Positions 8,060-14,101 of a DNA stretch of 14,101 nucleotides are shown one piece after another. The DNA comes from UBA5486 sp036744795 (lineage in GTDB: Bacteria > Bacillota > UBA4882 > UBA10575), in NCBI GenBank assembly GCA_036744795.1, contig DAIOHK010000051.1, positions 1 through 14,101 on the forward strand, read 5' to 3'. The notes beneath the pieces were generated by a model that worked only from the letters and a program-made list of their open reading frames with translations, was not told the DNA's origin and did not search any database. Position 1 is the first letter of the stretch, and each line of letters begins with the position of its first letter. Position numbers and translations under genes: made by a program.

Positions 8060-8248
8060 GGAATTGCCTAATTACCTTAGGCCTTCTTTTAACCACAAAT
8101 ATAAGAAACAGATTAATTCGAAGGTATTGTTTTAGTTTCCAAAAGCACCTCATCAATGAGAATATATTATGGTTGTACCCAAAATATAGAGCTAGACAAT
8201 CCCTTTAGCAGGACGATAAATATTTTGATCAATGAATTATGCAATTCC
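8060..8248. repeat. Inverted-repeat element, copy 2 (MITE-like)
   Basis: This 189-base element has termini GGAATTGCCTAATT (8060-8073) and AATTATGCAATTCC (8235-8248), which are inverted repeats of each other with one mismatch. The core TATATTATGGTT (8163-8174) and left-arm ACCACAA match copy 1 in the same orientation. It is about 55 bases longer than copy 1, mostly between the core and the right terminus. It forms the upstream region of the small membrane-protein gene. Confidence 0.75.
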
Positions 8249-8261
8249 TTAATTTATTTAT

Positions 8262-8295
8262 ATGATCATAAATCATTTGTATGATTAATGATCAT
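8262..8295. repeat. AT-rich 15-base imperfect inverted repeat
   Basis: ATGATCATAAATCAT (8262-8276) and ATGATTAATGATCAT (8281-8295) pair with one mismatch around a 4-base loop, without a T-tract. The remaining bases from 8296 to about 8512 show no open reading frame. On the plus strand an AGGAGGG near 8361 is not followed by a start codon. Confidence 0.6.
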
Positions 8296-8512
8296 TTCCT
8301 TGCCGGATTGTTTTTAATTAAACCATTGGTTGGGGGTAAGAAGCAGTTTGTGTAAAGCATAGGAGGGAGAACGCGGATAAAAAAGTTTCTGGTATTTTAA
8401 AGTTATTCGCAAACAATTTTTTTTAGATTTTTTAGAACTTTCGATTTCAATATTTCCTACAGATTATTTTTTCTTGAAACAAAAATATTATAGAGAATTT
8501 GCTCCTAAAAAA

Positions 8513-8542
8513 GAAAAAACTGATGCTAAAAATTGCATCAGT
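8513..8542 (-). terminator. Intrinsic terminator of the tRNA-Pro transcript
   Basis: On the minus strand an 8-base perfect stem (ACTGATGC / GCATCAGT, 8-base loop) is followed directly by TTTTTTC. It lies 12 bases past the tRNA 3' end. Confidence 0.9.
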
Positions 8543-8554
8543 ATATTTTCTTAA

Positions 8555-8631
<77 letters not shown>

Positions 8632-8651
8632 AAAATTTGAAGGCAAATCTA

Positions 8652-8680
8652 ATTATAGCATTGGATTATTATAGTGTCAA
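8652..8680 (-). promoter_or_regulatory. Consensus sigma-A promoter of tRNA-Pro
   Basis: On the minus strand a perfect TTGACA (8675-8680) and a perfect TATAAT (8652-8657) are separated by exactly 17 bases, placing the start of transcription a few bases before the tRNA. This is as expected for a stable RNA gene. Confidence 0.92.
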
Positions 8681-8748
8681 GGATTACAATGCAAAAATTT
8701 TCCGCCATAATTGTAGATTAATCTAACTAGTTGAGCCTCTCTTGTTAT

Positions 8749-9858
8749 TTACGCCCCTTGTATTCTCCGGCTACTCATTACATTACCAAATTGGTCTACT
8801 GTAATTTCCATTCTGTGAATAAAATCTCCTAGAGAAGCTAGTTTTGCAACACTCTCTAAATGCATAAACTCATTTAGAGTACCATTTAATAACTCATAAA
8901 TTTCTGTAAGTTCCTTTTCTCTTTTTGCCAAACGCGTACGTTCCTTCTCGTATTTCTCACTTAAGAGCTGGTTTTCAGCAACTAAACGATCGATCTCCTG
9001 AAGAAACTTTTCTTCTTGTTTCATATCTCTTTCTACAGCTAAGAGATGTTCAATAAAACCTCTCAGGTCTAACTGGCGTTTTTGGGCTTCTTCTAAAGAG
9101 ATGACTCTGACTTCCAGTTTTTTAAGAGCTTCCGGTAGATGGGCCAATTGATAAAGAAAAGTAGATTTCTTCTCTTCACTTTCTTGTGTAAAACTATGTA
9201 TTGTGCTTTTTTCCTTTTCTTTTTTAATTTCAGATGATACTACTGGTACCTCACTTATCTCTATTTTCTCTTTTTCTTTAGTTATTCTCTCACTTTTTCT
9301 ACCCCGATCTTTCATTGGCACTTCTTTTCCATCTAAAACAGGGGCTTTTGGGATCTTAATACCGGAACGTTTTAGTACATCGTGTCCAAGCTGAATAATA
9401 GCATCCTCACCTAAGTTTCTTTTTTGGACCAAACGATAAAAACGAAGTTTTAATGCCGCTTCACTAATCTTTTTTTTCATTAAACGTTGTAATTCGAAAC
9501 AGGCATCATTTCTAGTTCCACCGAGAACCTGATGTTTAGCAAAGATTTCTAAAATTAATTGATCTTCATCATCTGCTAATAATTCTTTAGGTGTTTGAAT
9601 CTGGTATTTGGCTCTCATTATTTTGTAATAATCCGTGTTTGATATACCCTTTTCTTTAAGGATCCGACAAAACTGACTTCGTAAAGCCGATATTTTTCTC
9701 CCAAAACGCTGTGATAGCTCTTTCCGGAGTTCTGGATTCCACCAGTTTTCATAGATCATTTCATTTTCATTTTCTGTATATCGCGGTTTTGATTTTCCAA
9801 CACCACTCCGTTCTTGAATATAATCATCTGTTTGTGCAAGTTTACTGAGTTTTCCCAT
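8749..9858 (-). CDS. Two-HTH (Myb/SANT-like) protein with coiled coil, RsfA-like
   Basis: A 369-residue protein of uncertain function. Residues about 27-85 form a Myb/SANT-like helical segment (YTENENEMI, then FGRKISALRSQF). Residues about 95-150 form a second one (DDEDQLILEIFAKH, LGGT, then EAALKLRFYRLVQKR), which resembles the DNA-binding domain of the Bacillus forespore regulator RsfA. Residues 170-235 are a charged Lys/Glu linker. Residues about 240-345 are heptad-like and probably form a coiled coil. The C-terminus MEITVDQFGNVMSSRRIQGA is not charged. The start ATG at 9858 has GGAGGG 6 bases upstream. It is a single-gene unit with a candidate sigma-G-like promoter. No clear terminator follows, only an AT palindrome at 8714-8725. 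A DNA-binding or nucleoid role is inference. RsfA itself lacks such a long tail. Confidence 0.6.
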   Translation of the reverse strand: MGKLSKLAQTDDYIQERSGVGKSKPRYTENENEMIYENWWNPELRKELSQRFGRKISALRSQFCRILKEKGISNTDYYKIMRAKYQIQTPKELLADDEDQLILEIFAKHQVLGGTRNDACFELQRLMKKKISEAALKLRFYRLVQKRNLGEDAIIQLGHDVLKRSGIKIPKAPVLDGKEVPMKDRGRKSERITKEKEKIEISEVPVVSSEIKKEKEKSTIHSFTQESEEKKSTFLYQLAHLPEALKKLEVRVISLEEAQKRQLDLRGFIEHLLAVERDMKQEEKFLQEIDRLVAENQLLSEKYEKERTRLAKREKELTEIYELLNGTLNEFMHLESVAKLASLGDFIHRMEITVDQFGNVMSSRRIQGA

Positions 9859-9923
9859 TTAAATCCCTCCAAAATTAAAGATCACATCCATCACTTAATA
9901 AGATCATAGATGGATTGCCGTTT

Positions 9924-9953
9924 TATTATGTTCCTTTTTGAAAAGATTTATGC
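9924..9953 (-). promoter_or_regulatory. Candidate sigma-F/G-like promoter
   Basis: On the minus strand GCATA (9949-9953), 18 bases, then CATAATA (9924-9930) fits the forespore sigma-G pattern as I recall it, and no good sigma-A promoter is visible. Just downstream a 7-base inverted repeat, ATCCATC / GATGGAT (9886-9915), would lie at the start of the mRNA. The match is short and could be chance. Confidence 0.35.
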
Positions 9954-10070
9954 CAAAAGAGTTAAAATTATTTCCTAGCAAAGATAAATTATTTTTCTCA
10001 TGTTTGCTTTATTTATATTCTATGCAATTTACGTAAGGTTTGTTTTAAATCTTTTTCGTTTAAATTAGAC

Positions 10071-10101
10071 AAAAAAAACCTCGACATTTTTTGTCAAGGT
10101 T
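10071..10101 (-). terminator. Intrinsic terminator of the methionine operon
   Basis: On the minus strand AACCTTGACA and TGTCGAGGTT pair over 10 bases with one T-G wobble, and a run of T follows through 10071. It lies about 25 bases past the methyltransferase stop codon. Confidence 0.88.
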
Positions 10102-10125
10102 AGATCCAGATTTTCCTTTTGAAAT

Positions 10126-11439
10126 TTATAGAATTATAGTTCCTGGTAGATACTTATTTATACACTCCGAAACTGGAGATTGATTAGATTCATATAATGG
10201 CTTGCCTAGGTAATAGCGGAAAAATTCCGAAAGGATCTCTTTTTTATTTCCTTTAATCGAAAAAGGCCCAGTAAAGTAAAGTTGAAATTCTTGAATAAAG
10301 TTTTTTAATTTTGATGGTTCAGCTTCCCAAGGGTCCAAATTAAGACGAATAAGTTCAATCTTTTTCTCTTTAATTACAGTAATCAAAGAGAAAAAATCAT
10401 TGGTAATTCCTTGCGGAGTCTCAATGGTTTGTCCATTTATTGCTTTTACCTCAATAAAATTATGTTCTTCCCAGTTTCCACCCCAATTTACCATTCCTCC
10501 CCTACCAGCAATCAGAGTTGGTTTAACGGCTTGGTCTTGGTTAGTCCGGAGCCAAGTTTCTGGATAAGAATCAATTATTCTTCTTAAGACTTTTATATGC
10601 TCTGGCGTAGTTCCGCAACATCCTCCGATAATCAGCGGATGGGATTCTTCAATGATTGCTCTCATTTTTTCGCCGAAATTTTCTGCTGTTAAGGGATATA
10701 CTGTTTCTTCATCAATGATTTGTGGTAGTCCGGCATTGGGTTGAACCACAAGAGGAAGGAGACTGGCCTTAGACATTCTTTTTATTACTGGACTTAATTC
10801 AGAAGGGCCTAAGCCACAATTTAAACCACCAGCAACTACTCCAAGTGCCTCTAATGTAGCAATGATTACTTCGGCTGTAGCCCCGGAAAGGGTATAACCA
10901 TTATCCATAATCGTCGCTTCGGCCATTACTGATAAACCACAGTTACGAGCGGCAATAACTGCTGCTTTTAATTCCCGCAGATCATTCATAGTCTCAATAT
11001 TAACCAGATCAATACCGGATTTTTTTAGAATTTGACATTGTTCATAATAGATCTCTTCCACTTGGTCCTGGTCAATATCACCAAGTGGAGCCAATAAGTG
11101 TCCTGTCGGTCCGATGGAACCAACCACTTTAATATGAGAAGGAGCTGCCTTAAGAGCTACTTCGGCAGCAATTTGATTAATCTCTTCTATTTTATCTTCC
11201 AAACCATAACGAGAAAGGACAGCACGGTTGCCTCCAAAGGTATTGGTTTCAATAATATCTGCCCCAGCTTCGATATATTCTTTATGAACATCTTGAACTA
11301 CTTGTGGTTGTTCTAAATTCATTGCTTCTGGAGGATGCCCAGGGAGTAAACCTTTTCTCTGAAGCATACTTCCCATTCCACCATCAAGTAAGTAAATGCC
11401 TTTTTCCGAAAATAATCCATTTAAATCGTCGTGTTTCAA
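10126..11439 (-). CDS. Homocysteine S-methyltransferase with truncated pterin-binding-like tail
   Basis: Transfers a methyl group to homocysteine to give methionine. Residues 1-295 are a complete homocysteine-binding barrel: GIYLLDGGMGSML, ADIIETNTFGGN, and the zinc ligands Cys208 (GGLNCG) and Cys274/Cys275 (IGGCCGTTPEH). Residues about 325-437 do not match a second enzyme. They look like the first half of the pterin/folate barrel of MetH: an IEVKAINGQ strand, LIRLNLD in place of IIDVNxD, then GPFSIKGNKKE and LGKPLYES in place of PLSIDSxxxE and GKPLINS. The key Asp is replaced and the rest of the barrel is absent. There is no cobalamin domain, so a partner must supply the methyl group. The start is TTG at 11439, overlapping the previous stop as TTGA, with AAGGAGG 12 bases upstream. 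A later ATG would destroy the first strand. It is the last gene of the operon. Confidence 0.85.
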   Translation of the reverse strand: MKHDDLNGLFSEKGIYLLDGGMGSMLQRKGLLPGHPPEAMNLEQPQVVQDVHKEYIEAGADIIETNTFGGNRAVLSRYGLEDKIEEINQIAAEVALKAAPSHIKVVGSIGPTGHLLAPLGDIDQDQVEEIYYEQCQILKKSGIDLVNIETMNDLRELKAAVIAARNCGLSVMAEATIMDNGYTLSGATAEVIIATLEALGVVAGGLNCGLGPSELSPVIKRMSKASLLPLVVQPNAGLPQIIDEETVYPLTAENFGEKMRAIIEESHPLIIGGCCGTTPEHIKVLRRIIDSYPETWLRTNQDQAVKPTLIAGRGGMVNWGGNWEEHNFIEVKAINGQTIETPQGITNDFFSLITVIKEKKIELIRLNLDPWEAEPSKLKNFIQEFQLYFTGPFSIKGNKKEILSEFFRYYLGKPLYESNQSPVSECINKYLPGTIIL

Positions 11440-12200
11440 TTATTATCTTTTCCTCCTTCTACTGAGCTAAGGTTTACCAATTCAATTTCTCCCCAGGCTG
11501 CGATCTGTGAACCTAAGATTAAGACTACTCCTTTTACTCCAGGGATCCGGGAAGCAAAATTGGCTGCTTTCTCAAGATCAGAAGAGTTTCTAATCCGATT
11601 AGCAGTAGCAGTAGCCACAGCATCTGCTAAAGCGGGATCAAAAGAAAGAATCACAGCGGCATCTGCTTTACCTTCACTGTAAGAATGTCCAACAGTTCCT
11701 GAAGATGTACATAAACCCCAGGATTCGCCGGGTGGAATCTTAATCCCAATCTTCCACGAAAACGGTGAATTACCAGCATAAATACCTACTATTCTTGGCT
11801 TTTGAAGGGAAAGAAAAAGATCCCCTCCATTTTCAATAAGCAATTCTTCACCGGGAATTACTAGCCTTTGCCCTAACATACCGGCAATACTTCCTGCTAC
11901 AGCTGACATTGGCCCGACTCCGGCTTTCCTGCTAACTGAGATCATTAATTGTACGATCTCAGGGGCTAAAGTATCTTCCGGCCAGGGGGAAAGGGTGGAA
12001 ATGAATTCAGGATGATCATAAATATACTCTTTAAGCTGTCGGCGGAGCGTTTTTAGAATCTTCTCTGCTTCTTCTTGGCAATCAAAAGTAGACTCAACCC
12101 ATAGATCACTTTCCCCCACTGCTAAACGGAAACAATGTAAATCAGGGTTTAATCTTCGATAATTACGGTACACATCCGAGCGGAGATTTTTTTCGACCAT
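11436..12200 (-). CDS. UPF0280 family protein (COG2122, ApbE-like), homocysteine biosynthesis
   Basis: A 254-residue member of UPF0280, related in fold to the flavin transferase ApbE. Family signatures are all present: the early YRNYRRL, AGVGPMSAVAGSIAG (about 94-107), LLIENGGDLFLSL (120-132), IYAGNSPFSWKIGI, and TSSGTVGHSYSEGKADAAV (165-183) followed by LADAVATATANRI. The exact reaction is not established. From memory, COG2122 was linked genetically in Methanosarcina to homocysteine synthesis together with COG1900 and a NIL-ferredoxin, exactly the neighbours here. The ATG at 12200 begins immediately after the ferredoxin stop codon, with AAGGTGATG upstream acting as ribosome site inside that gene. 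Its stop overlaps the methyltransferase TTG. The family call is firm; the role is inferred from the operon. Confidence 0.9.
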   Translation of the reverse strand: MVEKNLRSDVYRNYRRLNPDLHCFRLAVGESDLWVESTFDCQEEAEKILKTLRRQLKEYIYDHPEFISTLSPWPEDTLAPEIVQLMISVSRKAGVGPMSAVAGSIAGMLGQRLVIPGEELLIENGGDLFLSLQKPRIVGIYAGNSPFSWKIGIKIPPGESWGLCTSSGTVGHSYSEGKADAAVILSFDPALADAVATATANRIRNSSDLEKAANFASRIPGVKGVVLILGSQIAAWGEIELVNLSSVEGGKDNN

Positions 12201-12608
12201 TTAGAACATCACCTTAATAACTCGCATCGGACAAGCTGAAACACATAGTTCACAAACAATACAACTTTCTTTATCAAATACCAGCCGAGCATCGTCGTCT
12301 AAACTAAGTGCCTTTGAATTACAGACTGCTGTACAAGCACCGCAATTTATACATTTATCTTCATCAAGAACAATTTCCTTGCTTAAAGGCTGTATTGTAA
12401 CCCCGTGTTTCTCCAGATAATCCAGACCATCTTCTATTTTTTTTAAAGAACCATTGGAAAGCTCCAAAACGAGTTTGCCTTCTTCTCCCGGAGTGATCTT
12501 AGCTTTAAGAATATTGATTGCTAAATTAAAATCCTTTACTAAATGATACGTTAAAGGAATTTCTGTTAATTCTGGCGGAAAGGTTAAAACTACTCTTTTT
12601 TTAGCCAC
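12201..12608 (-). CDS. NIL-domain 2x[4Fe-4S] ferredoxin for homocysteine biosynthesis
   Basis: A small cytoplasmic electron carrier of 135 residues. Residues 1-77 form a NIL domain (KKRVVLTFPPE, then NILKAKITPGEEGKLVLEL), a ligand-binding fold also found in methionine importers. Residues 80-135 carry two iron-sulfur motifs: Cys86-89-92-96 and Cys116-119-122-126. The second ends in the usual CP, whereas after the first the proline is replaced (CNS). Homologues in methanogens act with the COG1900 protein in assembling homocysteine from aspartate semialdehyde and sulfide, probably by supplying electrons. The start is GTG at 12608, directly after the TAA of the preceding gene, whose purine-rich end GGAGGAGGTGGAG serves as ribosome site. 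Confidence 0.92.
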   Translation of the reverse strand: MAKKRVVLTFPPELTEIPLTYHLVKDFNLAINILKAKITPGEEGKLVLELSNGSLKKIEDGLDYLEKHGVTIQPLSKEIVLDEDKCINCGACTAVCNSKALSLDDDARLVFDKESCIVCELCVSACPMRVIKVMF

Positions 12609-13772
12609 TTACTCCACCTCCTCCTCTAGAGGTTTGACACCATCTCTAAAAGGTAAAGCGGCAACTGGTTCTGTCAGATAAAAACGTCCGGAAAGGATCC
12701 ATTCTTTAAGTTCTTTAGCAATCTCCCTAGCTTTATCCAAGCTCGACAAAGGAGCTGTCGGAATTTGTTTGCCATTTAAATTAATGGAACCACTACGTAA
12801 TTCCGCGTAGGAGACCATTCCTAGTGCTGGTTTTGAACGTCTCTGTACTCCATAGTCATAGATAGTAGTTTTCAGATTTTTATTACTAATAGCAACCTTT
12901 ATCACCATTTCTTCATCAAGAAGCGGTATGGGAATCCCAAGCCCTACATAAAGACTAATACCGTAATTGTGGAAGATTCCGGCCCGTAGATATTTCGAGC
13001 TCATTTCTCGTAAATCGCCAACCACAGCAAGGGTTCCAGCACTAGCGAGGGGCAGTCCATTTTCATCACGTTTTTGTGCCGGATTGTGTTGCGTTCCCTC
13101 CCAGGCTACATAGCCTGTACCACCACCTAAAAAGATTCGTGTTCCAATTCCGATAGTCCGGTATTCTGGATCATTAAGTAATGGACTTAACTCACCGGAA
13201 GTACTATAGGTGGCATTTCCAAAGTTAGGGAGAAGAATTCCCATATAGGTATGATAGGCTCGAGAAGAAGAATTAACGGCTACACTATAATTTTGATAGG
13301 CATTTCTAGGGTTAAACAAATAAGCTTGATTTAGATCATTGAAGTCTACCCAAGTCTCGATCTTTTTTCGCGGATAGCAATCAGTTCCGGTACCCAAAGC
13401 TTTAAGTTTGATTTTTTTCCCGGATACCAGTTCTTCGATGACATGTGCTCCTCCATACTCTTCACCTTTAGTTTCTGATAATTCCGTAGCCCCAATATAG
13501 GCATCTACCGCAGCAATCCCAGCATAAGCGGGAACATCATTCAACCAGACCTTAGACATGCGAATTGGAGGGTCAGCATGCCCAAAATTGAGGAAAGCAC
13601 CTGAAGAGCACATCGCCCCAAAAGTTCCAGTAGTAACAATATCAACCTTTTCTAAGACTTTAGAAACGCCTTCTTCTTGGACCATAGGAATAATCTCTTC
13701 TGCAGTAGCCACCACTACTTTACCAGTCTTAATTTTCTCATTAATCTCTTGGTAAGATTTTGTAGTAGACAA
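12609..13772 (-). CDS. Homocysteine biosynthesis protein, DUF39/COG1900 family
   Basis: Catalytic subunit proposed to make homocysteine from aspartate semialdehyde and sulfide in anaerobes. The hallmark motifs are present: TFGAMCSSGAFLNFGH with Cys55 and PPIRM, LGTGTDCYPRK with Cys132, and FLGGGTGYVAWEGTQH. The two cysteines fall next to the positions (54 and 131) that I recall as functionally important in the Methanosarcina protein. I place the start at TTG 13772 (387 residues) because GGAGGAGGG lies 6 bases upstream and the family begins at this point. The open frame runs 20 codons further to 13832, but that part is riboswitch terminator sequence. There is no C-terminal CBS domain, unlike some relatives. 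It is the first gene of the four-gene operon, under SAM control. Confidence 0.93.
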   Translation of the reverse strand: MSTTKSYQEINEKIKTGKVVVATAEEIIPMVQEEGVSKVLEKVDIVTTGTFGAMCSSGAFLNFGHADPPIRMSKVWLNDVPAYAGIAAVDAYIGATELSETKGEEYGGAHVIEELVSGKKIKLKALGTGTDCYPRKKIETWVDFNDLNQAYLFNPRNAYQNYSVAVNSSSRAYHTYMGILLPNFGNATYSTSGELSPLLNDPEYRTIGIGTRIFLGGGTGYVAWEGTQHNPAQKRDENGLPLASAGTLAVVGDLREMSSKYLRAGIFHNYGISLYVGLGIPIPLLDEEMVIKVAISNKNLKTTIYDYGVQRRSKPALGMVSYAELRSGSINLNGKQIPTAPLSSLDKAREIAKELKEWILSGRFYLTEPVAALPFRDGVKPLEEEVE

Positions 13773-13812
13773 ATTAGTCCCTCCTCCGGACCCTAGCTCA
13801 CAACTTATTTTT

Positions 13813-13971
13813 ATAAAAGAAAAGAACCCCAAGGGTTCGCAAATTTACAGCTAACCCCTTCTCATCTATCAGAGCAGATACTCTGCAGGAATTGGCACCA
13901 TTTGGCTGAGTAAATAACCAAGGTTGCCGAGGTTTCAACGGGCCTGTCCCTCCACCTCTCTTGATAAGAAG
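13813..13971 (-). promoter_or_regulatory. SAM-I (S-box) riboswitch with terminator platform
   Basis: The minus strand carries the S-box signature: CTTATCAAGAGAGGTGGAGG, GGACAGGCCC, GAAACCTCGGCAACC, GGTGCCAATTCCTGCAG and ATGAGAAGG. P1 pairs 13963-13971 with 13858-13866. After the aptamer a terminator stem GAACCC / GGGTTC (13824-13838) precedes TTTTCTTTT. The 3' side of P1 (AAGGGGTT) can instead pair with AACCCTT of the terminator, a ready antiterminator. With SAM bound, P1 forms and transcription stops; without SAM the operon is read. This fits control of methionine synthesis. Confidence 0.97.
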
Positions 13972-14001
13972 AGCATTGGATCCTTTATTTATATTAAAAG
14001 A

Positions 14002-14030
14002 ATACTATCATATAGCCAAAAAAAAGTCAA
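14002..14030 (-). promoter_or_regulatory. Candidate promoter of the methionine operon
   Basis: On the minus strand TTGACT (14025-14030), 17 bases and TAGTAT (14002-14007) would start the transcript about 25 bases before the riboswitch aptamer. The -35 is good and the -10 moderate. A further TTGACA at 14052-14057 lacks a clear -10. Confidence 0.6.
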
Positions 14031-14050
14031 TAATCATTGGTTCAGCGTAT

Positions 14051-14077
14051 GTGTCAAGTTTTCGTTGGCACTTTTTT
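14051..14077 (+). terminator. Plus-strand terminator-like hairpin at the right edge
   Basis: GTGTCAA and TTGGCAC pair (one T-G wobble) around GTTTTCG, followed by six T on the plus strand. No plus-strand gene ends before it, since everything upstream within the window's last 6.6 kb is read from the minus strand. It may instead be one end of an insertion sequence that continues outside the window. Confidence 0.4.
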
Positions 14078-14101
14078 CTTACAAAATCATCCACTACTAT
14101 T

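Noticed and set aside
8296..8512. Possible small gene after AGGAGGG near 8361
   Set aside because: No ATG, GTG or TTG follows at usable spacing, and stops occur soon in all frames.
13773..13832. Upstream extension of the DUF39 reading frame to an ATG at 13832
   Set aside because: The 20 extra codons overlap the riboswitch terminator hairpin and have no ribosome site. The TTG at 13772 has GGAGGAGGG 6 bases upstream and fits the family start.

Overview
The window is AT-rich and reads as the chromosome of an anaerobic Firmicute-type bacterium. The signs are strong GGAGG ribosome binding sites, sigma-A promoters, a SAM-I (S-box) riboswitch, a LacI-type sugar regulator, a Lactobacillus-like maltose phosphorylase and an RsfA-like protein. 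The sugar-binding protein has a plain type I signal peptide rather than a lipoprotein one. This hints weakly at one of the outer-membrane-bearing Firmicute groups, but the species cannot be named from this stretch.

Positions 1-7422 form a maltose (or related disaccharide) uptake and phosphorolysis locus. On the minus strand lie a LacI-family regulator, an ABC substrate-binding protein, a MalF-type permease with two unusual inserts, and a MalG-type permease whose stop codon is cut by the window edge. A maltose phosphorylase of glycoside hydrolase family 65 (GH65) is transcribed divergently on the plus strand. Near-identical LacI-type operators sit at the promoter of the binding protein and at the promoter of the phosphorylase, so one regulator probably controls import and breakdown together. 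No transporter ATPase and no beta-phosphoglucomutase lie inside the window.

Positions 7423-8740 are a low-density region. It holds a small four-helix membrane protein (TIGR04086/YrzE-like) flanked by two related inverted-repeat elements that share 14-base termini and an internal core. Next come a tRNA-Pro(GGG) with its own consensus promoter and terminator, and then a two-HTH, coiled-coil protein resembling the forespore regulator RsfA (8749-9858, minus), with a candidate sigma-G-like promoter upstream.

Positions 10071-14030 are a methionine operon on the minus strand. In transcription order it holds a promoter, a SAM-I riboswitch with terminator, a COG1900/DUF39 homocysteine-synthesis protein, a NIL-domain 2x[4Fe-4S] ferredoxin, a UPF0280 (COG2122) protein, a homocysteine S-methyltransferase, and a terminator. 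The first three are the set known from methanogens to make homocysteine from aspartate semialdehyde and sulfide. The fourth would methylate the product to methionine. The methyltransferase carries what looks like a truncated, catalytically dead half of a pterin-binding domain. Junctions are zero-gap or 4-base overlaps, and several starts are TTG or GTG.
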